This document shows positions 9,456 to 17,290 of a stretch of DNA of 64,000 nt, piece after piece (position 1 is the first letter of the stretch; every line of letters starts with the position of its first letter). This stretch comes from Povalibacter uvarum (lineage in GTDB: Bacteria > Pseudomonadota > Gammaproteobacteria > Steroidobacterales > Steroidobacteraceae). A program made the position numbers and the translations under genes. The DNA is taken from positions 137,913 through 201,912 of the forward strand of contig NZ_JACHHZ010000007.1 of the NCBI RefSeq assembly GCF_014202975.1, given 5' to 3'. Under the pieces are notes generated by a model that made no database searches, had not been told where the DNA came from, and saw only the letters and a list, made by a program, of their open reading frames with translations.

Positions 9456-9911
9456 ATGAACGATGCCAATCCCTATCAGCCGCCGCAGAGTGAAGTCCGG
9501 GACACCGAGGAGCTGCGTGAGCTCGTCGAGGCCAGTCGTGGACGAAGATTCGGAACCTTCATCGTCGACTACATCGGTGCATTGATCGTGGTCTTCGTCG
9601 TGAGTTTCGGGATGGTCCTGGTCATGGGGGACCGCTGGATCGTAATGATCAACAGCACCCTGGTGAGCTACCTGCTCGGCATGGGCGTGATGATCCTCTA
9701 CTACGTCGGCTTCGAGGCCATGTGGGGGCGGACACCGGGAAAATTCGTGTTCGGCACGGTCGTAGTGAATGAGGAGGGCGGCCCTCCATCGTTTGGGCAA
9801 GTCATCGGCAGGACGCTGTGTCGTTTCATTCCGTTCGAGGGCTTCTCGATGCTCGCCGGTCGCGGCTGGCACGACAGCATCCCCAGGACCTACGTCATCA
9901 TGGCTCGCTGA
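9456..9911 (+). CDS. RDD family membrane protein
   Basis: A 151-residue protein with an RDD domain: the conserved R-x-x-D-x-x-D-like start is represented by RRFGTFIVDYIGA at about 30-42. Three hydrophobic segments lie near residues 36-56, 65-88 and 105-130, and the typical GRTPGKFVFGTVV motif lies between the last two. A Pro-rich N-terminus (NPYQPPQSEV) is common in this family. RDD proteins are inner-membrane proteins of mostly unknown role; some are linked to ion exchange. A purine-rich GGCAGGAG sequence precedes the ATG. Confidence 0.85.
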   Translation: MNDANPYQPPQSEVRDTEELRELVEASRGRRFGTFIVDYIGALIVVFVVSFGMVLVMGDRWIVMINSTLVSYLLGMGVMILYYVGFEAMWGRTPGKFVFGTVVVNEEGGPPSFGQVIGRTLCRFIPFEGFSMLAGRGWHDSIPRTYVIMAR

Positions 9912-10081
9912 TCGTTCTGCGATCGACACATATGTATGTGGCGTCGCTGATCGCGGCAGCCGTTCTTGTTACATAAGCAGTGCTCCGCCGACAATCAACG
10001 CTCGACGCGCCTACGCTGGTTGCCTAAGCTACGCGCACGCACTGAAGAGGCCGATCGAGCCTCACCGAAGGAAGAATTCCA

Positions 10082-10894
10082 ATGAAGAAGGCCATCCAGA
10101 GTCTGGCGTTCCTGTTGCTCGCCGGTATGGCAGTGAGCGCGAATGCCGTGCAGATCAGGATCGATTTCACCGGAACGGTGTATTCGTCCTACAGATTCGG
10201 CGATGACGGAGTCGCAGTTCTCGAGCCGCTCTACATGGGCCAGTCTGTCGTTGGCTGGATGCTGATTGAGACAGAGGGATTGGATCGGACCGAGTGGGGT
10301 AGTGCAACAGCCGACTACCTGGGGTTTTCTGATGGCCCGGACGCTCCCGATCTGATCACGAGCTCGCTGATGATCGGTGGAACGAATGTGGATATTGGTG
10401 CCTACAGCGAGAATGGGGGTGGCATTCAGTACACGGACTCCAAAGGCCCCATCTCCCTGGAGGGTGGGGGCACACTCATGACGCACGATCAGTTCAGCTT
10501 CGACGATGCGTCGGGCGAAGAGATTGTCGATTCCGCGACGGGCGCGAGTACCTATTATGGGCGTTCCCTGTACCTTGGTTCGGCTGCGATTCCGGAGGAC
10601 CCGTTCGATCTGTCCGATAGTCAGGCGTACATCGATCTCTCTCAGAACCTCGATGCCCTCAGTTCTGTCTACCTGCCGTTGCAAACCGAGAGCTATCGGG
10701 GCCTGTACGGCGGGTACGCCGACGCCTGCTACGGCAGTGGCTGCGCGACTGGAGATCTGTCGCTTGCCTTCGAGATCAGCTCGATGGTTCGCCAGGTCAT
10801 CGGCGTTCCCGAACCCAGCACACTTCCGTTGATGGGTATTGCCGCCTTCGCGCTCCTGGCAGTGCGTCGTCGCCGCAGTCTCACGGATCGCTGA
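10082..10894 (+). CDS. PEP-CTERM sorting-domain protein
   Basis: A 270-residue exported protein with a signal peptide (about 1-21, ending SANA). The C-terminus is a PEP-CTERM tail: VPEPST at about 241-246, a hydrophobic helix (LPLMGIAAFALLAV) and an Arg-rich end (RRRRS). Such tails are recognised by an exosortase/archaeosortase-type transpeptidase at the inner membrane; no exosortase gene lies in this window. The central beta-rich, Gly/Ser/Asp-rich part is not recognised. The 3' end overlaps the convergent gene at 10881 by 14 bases. Confidence 0.85.
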   Translation: MKKAIQSLAFLLLAGMAVSANAVQIRIDFTGTVYSSYRFGDDGVAVLEPLYMGQSVVGWMLIETEGLDRTEWGSATADYLGFSDGPDAPDLITSSLMIGGTNVDIGAYSENGGGIQYTDSKGPISLEGGGTLMTHDQFSFDDASGEEIVDSATGASTYYGRSLYLGSAAIPEDPFDLSDSQAYIDLSQNLDALSSVYLPLQTESYRGLYGGYADACYGSGCATGDLSLAFEISSMVRQVIGVPEPSTLPLMGIAAFALLAVRRRRSLTDR

Positions 10895-12113
10895 CTCGCG
10901 GCGGCAGCGTCCAGAGCTCTGGCAGTTCATGATCGAAGCTGACCATGACGTTCATGGTCTGAATCGCGATGGGCCCGGACAGCAGCACATCGACGGACAC
11001 CAGGCCCTCATAGGTGAACAACTGCGCCACGGGCGCCCAGACGCCTCGACGCTCATACAGATAAGCACGCGACAAACTGCTGTCGCTCAGATTCCAGCTC
11101 GCGACCAGCCGATCCTCCGACACCGCGATGCTTTCGCCGAAACTGGATTCGCTCTCGTCCGGTGCGGGTTCATCCATCTCTTCCGGCTTCACCAGGAGTT
11201 GCACCTGCGCCCAGGTAGAGGCGGTGCGTCTCAGCACGTAAGCCGCGCCGGGATGCAACGGTCGATCGAAGTTCGGTCGCTGCGGTGCGCCTGCCACGAT
11301 CGTGTTTCCAGAGATGTCGATGGATGTCCCGAAACGCGCGCCCGGACTGCTGTCGGCCGCAGTCAATTGACGGCGTAGTGTCCAACCGCTCGAGCCGCGC
11401 TCGTACAGCAGCACGCGCCCACTCTCCTGGTTTGCGAGTGGGTCCGCCACCAGCAGCGTGCTTCCTTCGAGAGCGAGAGTGCAGCGGTTCCTCGCTTGCG
11501 GAGCAACGGGCGGAATGATCTGAGCTTGCCGCTGGAAGCGGCCGCTGGCCTGGAGCGCATAGAGATCGATCTGTGTTTGTATACGAGCGGTTGCCGTGTC
11601 GCGCTGGATGCTGCAGATCGCCGCAGTCCGCTGGTGCACTTGAACGCTCGCGATGATGGTCTCGTTGAATCCGGCAGCGCGGGGCAGCGCGAGAACCTGC
11701 GTATGTGTCCACGTCGTGCCGGAGCGCTGCCACACGTAGATCACCGGCACGAAGTTGTAGACGCGGCTGGTTCCGGTCAGCAGCAGGACATCGCCGGAGA
11801 CCGCGGCAGGCACATTCATGCGCGTCGGATACTGAGTGGGAGGCGAGTCAGGATTCCGCAGTTCCTGTTGCAGGTCCCAGCCGCCCGCGGCATTTCGCAC
11901 CAGCACGCCCGCACCATCGCCGGTCATGATGGCGGTGTTCCCGTCGAGCGCGGTGACGGTCGCGGAACAGAACCGGGAGAAGCAGCCGATCCCTCGATCG
12001 AACTCGGTATCGGCAGGGATTTCAGTGACACGCTGCGCTTGCGTCGAACCGGCAGCCAGCAGCGCAAAGGCCGCGACGAATCGCAGCCCGCATAGGCGAG
12101 GGGGACGGCGCAT
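10881..12113 (-). CDS. Exported beta-propeller-like protein, paralogue of 8061-9365
   Basis: The start at 12113 is set by an AAGGAG site inside a leader (CACTGCAAGGAG) shared with the gene at 8061. The 410-residue product has a signal peptide ending near STQAQ and repeats such as FGTSIDISGNTIVAGAP and FGESIAVSEDRLVAS, typical of FG-GAP-like blades. Matching segments in both paralogues (TWTHTQ near the middle) support a duplication. Function is unknown; an extracellular or outer-membrane-associated role is inferred from the signal peptide. Confidence 0.8.
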   Translation of the reverse strand: MRRPPRLCGLRFVAAFALLAAGSTQAQRVTEIPADTEFDRGIGCFSRFCSATVTALDGNTAIMTGDGAGVLVRNAAGGWDLQQELRNPDSPPTQYPTRMNVPAAVSGDVLLLTGTSRVYNFVPVIYVWQRSGTTWTHTQVLALPRAAGFNETIIASVQVHQRTAAICSIQRDTATARIQTQIDLYALQASGRFQRQAQIIPPVAPQARNRCTLALEGSTLLVADPLANQESGRVLLYERGSSGWTLRRQLTAADSSPGARFGTSIDISGNTIVAGAPQRPNFDRPLHPGAAYVLRRTASTWAQVQLLVKPEEMDEPAPDESESSFGESIAVSEDRLVASWNLSDSSLSRAYLYERRGVWAPVAQLFTYEGLVSVDVLLSGPIAIQTMNVMVSFDHELPELWTLPPRVSDP

Positions 12114-12351
12114 GACAACACTCCTTGCAGTGAGACGCCGCGATGGATGGCCAGGTGTCGACGTGAGACGTTCCGCCGGACGTCGCGATCCTTCGCCCCG
12201 ACCCGTGGCTTGGCAATGCGTAGCACTACTCAAGGGAAAAATCCGACGCGGGAGAATCCGCGTCGGTTCGTGCGGATCATCGAAGCGATGAGTCTGCCCT
12301 CGTACCCGATCTGGCCGCGGATCGCGCGAAGCGAATCCGCGGCCGCAGGCC

Positions 12352-15300
12352 TCAGTACGTTCTCACAAACCGCAACGTGCTGGCGGAGTTGCTATCGGGC
12401 GCAACGAGAAGAACCGCGCTCGCGCCATCGGCTGAAACGTCGAGCTGCGTTTCCCGCAGCACAGTGTTCAGCGGCACGCTGAGCCGCATCGAGTTGTCGG
12501 CGTTGTAGATCCACAGCGTGTCGGTATCGGTCGGAGTGGCGTTGGTGCGCACGACAGCGTAGAGATCGCCATTCGTTCCCGCTTCGACGGCGCGACCGGC
12601 GCCAGGTGTGCCGCCCGTGTTCATCGCCTGAATCATCTCAGCGGTCTGGCGACCGTCAAACAGCATCAACGGCATCTGCAGGTTCGAGGGGCCGAAGTAC
12701 GGAGAGTTGGCGATCAGGATGCGCTCGCCATCGTTTCGCATCGCGAGGTCTCGCGAGAAGCTGGCGGTACCAGATGGGGTATTGTGGCCACTCGCCGCGA
12801 CGCTGGCCACCCATCGGATGTCTCCGTCGCCATAGGTGCTCAGAGACCACGTCGCGCAATCGCCCGTGAACGGTGTGAAGTCGCCGTTGATGACACAGAG
12901 CTGATCGGGTCGACGGGTCGGCGACAGCGTGTGCTTATCGGCGAACTGCGCCATCGGCGTGGTTGTGATCTGGCTGCCATCGTCCGTGTCGATCACGTGC
13001 CCGTTATTGAGAGCGATGACGCCGTGACCGTTCGGCCTCATGTATCCGAGTCTCGTCGCGCTCGACGACAACGACCAGGTGACAATCGGTGCCGCACCGT
13101 CAACGAGGCTGACGCGCCGTACGGCGCCGCCATCGAGAACGTACAACCATTCGCCGTCGCTGCTTGCCGCCATCGCGCCGAGCGCAGTGCCGACGGTGCG
13201 CGATGTTACGAGACTGCGATCGTGAACGTTGTAGACATCGATGCTTGTACCGCCGTTGTGCGCATAGACGTACGGCCGGACTGGATCCGCGAGAATCTCG
13301 ACATACGTTGCGGCCGTAGCGGACGACGCGGTGGGCGTCGTTGAACTGACCCAGATAGCTACGCGCAGGGCACCTGTGCGCTCGACGCCGGCATTCGTGG
13401 AATCGAGTGACACCGTCGCTTCGTGCAACCCATCCGGCAAGCCTGTGACGTTTGCTGTGACAGTAAGTGGGTCACCGCTCGAGCCGCTCGATGTCACCGA
13501 TAGCCACGGAGCGTCGTCGCTTGCCGTCCACTCCGCACCTGGCACGTTGTAGCTGTCGAGGATCTCGACCGTGTGTGTCAGCGCCTGCCGACCCGGAAGG
13601 CTCAGCAGGGCGACACCGTCCTCGGAGGGGTAGAGGACATGCTCGGATGCGCGTACTGCGATCGGCACTGTGCGCGTGATCGTCTCACCTCGCACCGTAG
13701 CCGTGAGGCGCACTGTGCCGGTGTGTTCGCCTCCGCCCAACTGCTCTGGCGCTATAGCCAGCGTGAGTTGCGCCGCGGTTTGTCCCAGCGTGCCGCCGCT
13801 GATCGACGCGATGGCGGTATCCGAAGGCGTGAAGTCGACTTCAGCAGTCACTGGATAGCGCAGAGTGCCGGTGTTGAGCGTGACGTTGGTCGTCGTGGTC
13901 GGTTGCGACCAACCGAGCGAGCCGTCGATCGTCAGCGACGTTGCGACAATGCTGATCGTCGGCAGCGCGATCTCCAGTTGCACTGTGACAACGACTTCGC
14001 GTTCGACTTCCGGATCGGCGAACACCAGCGATGCTGCATGAGTGCCGGCGCCGAGCTGCGACGTGTCGGCCGTGATCGTGATGTTGGCGGGACCAACGCC
14101 GCTGGTGCGGCTGACTTGGGCCCAGCTTGCGCTGCTGCTCACCTGCCATGGCGCGTCGAAACCGTTCACGGAAACGACGCCGGTGGGCATCACGGAGCTG
14201 CCAAGGACACCGTTGAGAGCCACGGAGTCCTGACCGACCGTCAGCAGTTGCCAGCGCTGCGCATCGCGCGGATAGGCATCGTTCGCATCCGGAACGGAAT
14301 CGTTGTCATCGTCCTGGTCGCTGTTGTCGCCAACGCCGTCGCTGTCGAAGTCCGTCGTTTCGTAACGGTCCAGCGGAAAACGATCGTCCGCGTCAGCGAC
14401 GCCGTCGTTGTCGTCATCTGGGTCGTAGAAGTCCGCGACGCCGTCGCGATCGGTGTCGGTGTTGTGAACGTCGAACGGGAACGGATCGCTGTTGTCGGGC
14501 AGCCCGTCGTTGTCGTCGTCGTTGTCGGCGTTGTCGCCCATGCCGTCGTTGTCGAAGTCCTTCGTCTCGGTCGGATCGAGAGGGAACCGGTCGTTGGCGT
14601 CGGCAACGCCGTCATTGTCATCGTCCGTGTCGGCGTTGTTGCCTTGTCCGTCGCGATCCGTGTCGGCGGACTCGTTCGGGTTGTTGGGGAACGCATCGAG
14701 ACCGTTGAACACGCCGTCGCCATCGCTGTCCTGTCCCGTGGCGTTGGTGAGCCGCAGCGTCTGTCCCGCTTCCAGTCGTTGCACGATGCCAAGATCCCGC
14801 ACGAACCAGAACGTGACGTTGAAAGGCAGTGAAATGCTCTGCCCCTGGACGGTGGTCGAGAAGTTCAGATTGACCGCCACACGGCGCGCATCGAACTGAC
14901 CAAGTGCGGTCGTTATCTTTTCCGTGCCCGCATAGTTCACCGTGCCCGAGACATTCAGGTTCTGGGTGCCATACGTCGGCGTGATCGTCACCTTGCCGCT
15001 GCCGCTGACGGATTCGGTGCGCGGTCCTGTTTCGTCTGTTCGAAGGAACGTCACCGGCGCATCGAGCACAGCGTCGACAGTGAACTGCCCAGCTCCGCTG
15101 ACGAAGACCTGCGGGGAATAGAAACCAAGGAAGCCGACCGACGTCGGCGTGCTCACGAAATATTCCTTGCCGCCTGTCGGATAGCGCAACGGTGCAACGA
15201 ACACGGAGTTGCGTTGTGCAGTCGCTTCGAACGCCGTGGCCGACGGATTGCTGTTGTAGTAGAGCTGGACACTGGAGCCCGTGGGCAGCCAGGGATTGGG

Positions 15301-15423
15301 ATCGGGCGCAACCGGATCAGGTCGGCCGCCGTCGTCGTTGTCGCCACCACTACCGCCGCCGCACGCAGCCAGCGCAAGACACGCCAGCACCAGCCAGCTG
15401 TGCCGGATAATCGACGTCTTCAT
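12352..15423 (-). CDS. Large lipoprotein with thrombospondin type 3 repeats and BACON-like domains
   Basis: The ATG at 15423 follows a GGGAG site and gives 1023 residues. The lipobox is LALAAC, followed by a Gly/Asp-rich linker. After an N-terminal beta domain, residues about 230-390 contain repeated Asp-rich calcium-binding loops (DSDGDGV, DTDRDG, DFDNDGMGDN) of bacterial thrombospondin type 3 repeats. Next come about three Ig/BACON-like beta domains with WxxxSxxSG features, and then a C-terminal YVTN-like propeller (YVYAHNGGTSIDVYNV). It is probably an outer-membrane-anchored, Ca-stabilised surface protein; ligand unknown. The strongly biased repeat DNA creates long false reading frames on the other strand. 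Confidence 0.88.
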   Translation of the reverse strand: MKTSIIRHSWLVLACLALAACGGGSGGDNDDGGRPDPVAPDPNPWLPTGSSVQLYYNSNPSATAFEATAQRNSVFVAPLRYPTGGKEYFVSTPTSVGFLGFYSPQVFVSGAGQFTVDAVLDAPVTFLRTDETGPRTESVSGSGKVTITPTYGTQNLNVSGTVNYAGTEKITTALGQFDARRVAVNLNFSTTVQGQSISLPFNVTFWFVRDLGIVQRLEAGQTLRLTNATGQDSDGDGVFNGLDAFPNNPNESADTDRDGQGNNADTDDDNDGVADANDRFPLDPTETKDFDNDGMGDNADNDDDNDGLPDNSDPFPFDVHNTDTDRDGVADFYDPDDDNDGVADADDRFPLDRYETTDFDSDGVGDNSDQDDDNDSVPDANDAYPRDAQRWQLLTVGQDSVALNGVLGSSVMPTGVVSVNGFDAPWQVSSSASWAQVSRTSGVGPANITITADTSQLGAGTHAASLVFADPEVEREVVVTVQLEIALPTISIVATSLTIDGSLGWSQPTTTTNVTLNTGTLRYPVTAEVDFTPSDTAIASISGGTLGQTAAQLTLAIAPEQLGGGEHTGTVRLTATVRGETITRTVPIAVRASEHVLYPSEDGVALLSLPGRQALTHTVEILDSYNVPGAEWTASDDAPWLSVTSSGSSGDPLTVTANVTGLPDGLHEATVSLDSTNAGVERTGALRVAIWVSSTTPTASSATAATYVEILADPVRPYVYAHNGGTSIDVYNVHDRSLVTSRTVGTALGAMAASSDGEWLYVLDGGAVRRVSLVDGAAPIVTWSLSSSATRLGYMRPNGHGVIALNNGHVIDTDDGSQITTTPMAQFADKHTLSPTRRPDQLCVINGDFTPFTGDCATWSLSTYGDGDIRWVASVAASGHNTPSGTASFSRDLAMRNDGERILIANSPYFGPSNLQMPLMLFDGRQTAEMIQAMNTGGTPGAGRAVEAGTNGDLYAVVRTNATPTDTDTLWIYNADNSMRLSVPLNTVLRETQLDVSADGASAVLLVAPDSNSASTLRFVRTY

Positions 15424-15675
15424 CTGAACTCCCCGCGTGTCCCTCGAGGACAACGCGCCCATGTCCACTCTTCAGAATTCTGGTGTATTTACGCGTCGAA
15501 GCGCGTTTCGCCGCCGTTGATAGCAAACGCGATCGTGCAATTCAACCGCTTAACAAAGTCGGACATAACATCAGGCCGCCGGCGCCCGCTCACTGACGCT
15601 CGCCAGGAGCCCTGGGACCTGATCCGGAAGGCGGGTGGGATCTGGAATCGCGAACATCGACCCGAGGTATTGCCG

Positions 15676-16131
15676 ATGAGTGAGATCTTCAGCTGCGCGC
15701 TTCAGGTGGGATGGGAGCACCTCGATTCGAACGCCCACATGGCCAACACGGCGTATCTCGATCTTGCCGTCAACGTCCGCATGCGGTTCTTTCAGGCAAG
15801 CGACTTCTCTCTGCAGGAATTCGAACGCCTGCGGATCGGCCCGGTCGTACGTCGGGACGAGATCGACTACTACCGTGAGTTCCGTCTTCTGGATGCCATC
15901 AACGCGACGCTCGCGCTCGACGGGCTCAGCGATGACGCGTCACACTTTCGTTTGCGCAACGAGTTCTTTCGGGCGGATGGACGGCTGGCGGCACGCGTCA
16001 CCATCAGCGGGGGATGGCTCGATCTCAATCTGCGCAAGCTGACGACACCGCCCGAAGGAATCGTTCGGGCATACGCGTCACTCGCCCGCACCGAGGGTTT
16101 CGAGGTGCTGAAGTCGAGCCTCAAACAATGA
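15676..16131 (+). CDS. Acyl-CoA thioesterase, hotdog fold
   Basis: A 151-residue protein of the 4-hydroxybenzoyl-CoA thioesterase/YbgC-type hotdog family. The N-terminal motif WEHLDSNAHMANTAYLDLA (about 13-31) matches the family pattern D-x-N-x-H-x-x-N-x-x-Y. The rest follows the usual beta-sheet pattern (RRDEIDYYREFRL, then VTISGGWLDLN). It would hydrolyse an acyl-CoA thioester; substrate unknown. The ATG at 15676 is chosen because the domain starts there; the frame stays open much further upstream, but that part overlaps the lipoprotein gene and does not look like protein. Confidence 0.82.
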   Translation: MSEIFSCALQVGWEHLDSNAHMANTAYLDLAVNVRMRFFQASDFSLQEFERLRIGPVVRRDEIDYYREFRLLDAINATLALDGLSDDASHFRLRNEFFRADGRLAARVTISGGWLDLNLRKLTTPPEGIVRAYASLARTEGFEVLKSSLKQ

Positions 16132-16160
16132 GGTAAGTCGGCAGGGTCGCGATGCCGGAT

Positions 16161-16391
16161 CTACTTGGGCTTCTTGCCCATGCGTCGCAGGTTCAGGCGT
16201 TCGACCATCTCTTCGAGTTGCAATGCCACTTCGGCGTGCGCGCCCGGGCGCAAACCTGTGATCTTGTTCACCCCTTGCGAAATCACGTACTGCTGCCAGG
16301 CAGCGCTGCTGCCGTCGGGCGCGGCCGCTTCGCAGATCAACTCGACCCGAAAAGGCAGTTCGACGAAAGCCTGAGCGCCGAACCGGCTCAT
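16161..16391 (-). CDS. Small hypothetical protein, translationally coupled
   Basis: A 76-residue protein not recognised. It has a central WQQYVISQGVNKITG segment and a C-terminal half that looks helical (ALQLEEMVERLNLRRMG) ending in Lys/Pro. Its ATG overlaps the stop of the upstream gene as ATGA (16388-16391), which supports both as real. No membrane segment or signal peptide is seen. Confidence 0.6.
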   Translation of the reverse strand: MSRFGAQAFVELPFRVELICEAAAPDGSSAAWQQYVISQGVNKITGLRPGAHAEVALQLEEMVERLNLRRMGKKPK

Positions 16392-16663
16392 AGCTGCTCC
16401 ATTGCGCCGCGTGCCCGGCGTTGTTGTTCATCCCTGATCTGGTCGAGCGTCAACGAGGTCTGTTGCGCAATCAAAGCCAGCAACGGGTGGGATGCGCTGC
16501 GCGGCAACACAAGCATGTGCAATCTCTCCCAGAGCGCGATCCGGTCTTCCGGGGGGCTGCTGGGCGAGGACTGGCGCTGGAGTAGTTGTGCACGCTCTTC
16601 GGCGCGCCTTTCCGCTGCGCGTATTGCCTGCGCGCGGGGATCTCCGTTCAAGGTATCGGTCAT
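16388..16663 (-). CDS. Small hypothetical helical protein
   Basis: A protein of 91 residues from the ATG at 16663 (101 from 16693). It is rich in Ala, Arg, Glu and Gln, with predicted amphipathic helices (AQAIRAAERRAEERAQLLQR; LDQIRDEQQRRARGAMEQL). It is not recognised. It shares a 4-base overlap with the following gene, which suggests the two products are made together and may interact. Confidence 0.6.
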   Translation of the reverse strand: MTDTLNGDPRAQAIRAAERRAEERAQLLQRQSSPSSPPEDRIALWERLHMLVLPRSASHPLLALIAQQTSLTLDQIRDEQQRRARGAMEQL

Positions 16664-16746
16664 AGGTGAGGACCGTTCTGGTAGTGTCGACATGTCAGGA
16701 CGTTGCGACTGCGCACGCGGAATGCGGTGCGCAGTCGCTCTCGGCC

Positions 16747-17034
16747 TTACCAGCGACGCGGGCCGCCGCCGCCACCACCGCCGCCGCCACGTGGCTTGTC
16801 CTGCGCTTCGTTGATCTTCAGCGGACGACCATCCATGTCTTGCCCGTTGAGGCTCTGAATGGCGCGTGCAGCATCCGCGCGTGGCATTTCGACAAAGCCG
16901 AAGCCGCGTGGCCGACCGGTTTCACGATCGTTGATCAGTGCGACCGAATCGACGGTGCCATGTTGTGCGAACAGCGCGCGAACGCTGTCTTCCGTTGCGC
17001 TGAACGGGAGATTCCCTACGTAGATCTTGCTCAT
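16747..17034 (-). CDS. RNA-recognition-motif (RRM) RNA-binding protein
   Basis: A 95-residue protein with a single RRM. RNP-2 is IYVGNLPF (residues 4-11) and RNP-1 is RGFGFVEM (residues 43-50), with the aromatic residues that stack on RNA bases present. A Gly run follows and ends in PRRW. Small single-RRM proteins of this type in bacteria are often cold-induced and help RNA folding or stability. The reversed 5' leader is about 250 bases of non-coding DNA, long enough for leader regulation, but no specific element was identified. Confidence 0.92.
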   Translation of the reverse strand: MSKIYVGNLPFSATEDSVRALFAQHGTVDSVALINDRETGRPRGFGFVEMPRADAARAIQSLNGQDMDGRPLKINEAQDKPRGGGGGGGGGPRRW

Positions 17035-17290
17035 TGGATACTCACAAAGTAGAAGCGCGATCCTTCAAGCCAAAGGAACACGCACGGACATGACAGCGGA
17101 CAACCCGCGGTCTCCAGGTTCGAGAACGATTCGGTTTAGGTTGAGTGGCCGGAGAGACGCCGGATTGGCGCGGGCCAGGCGAGATAAAGAGAAAGGTTAC
17201 GAGCCGGGAGGCACTATACATGCCGGGAGCCGGCCCTGCCCGCCTTTTATCCCCCGGCCGCGAATGAGCCGATTCCGGCTGCGCGGTCCG

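Noticed and set aside
8040-9929. 629-codon minus-strand frame across the propeller and RDD genes
   Set aside because: It covers two well-supported plus-strand genes and their spacer and has no family features.
13573-14832. Long + strand reading frame opposite the TSP3 lipoprotein
   Set aside because: It is antisense to Asp-rich repeats; the translation is a low-complexity Arg/Val-rich string without a domain, while the minus strand gives a clear lipoprotein.
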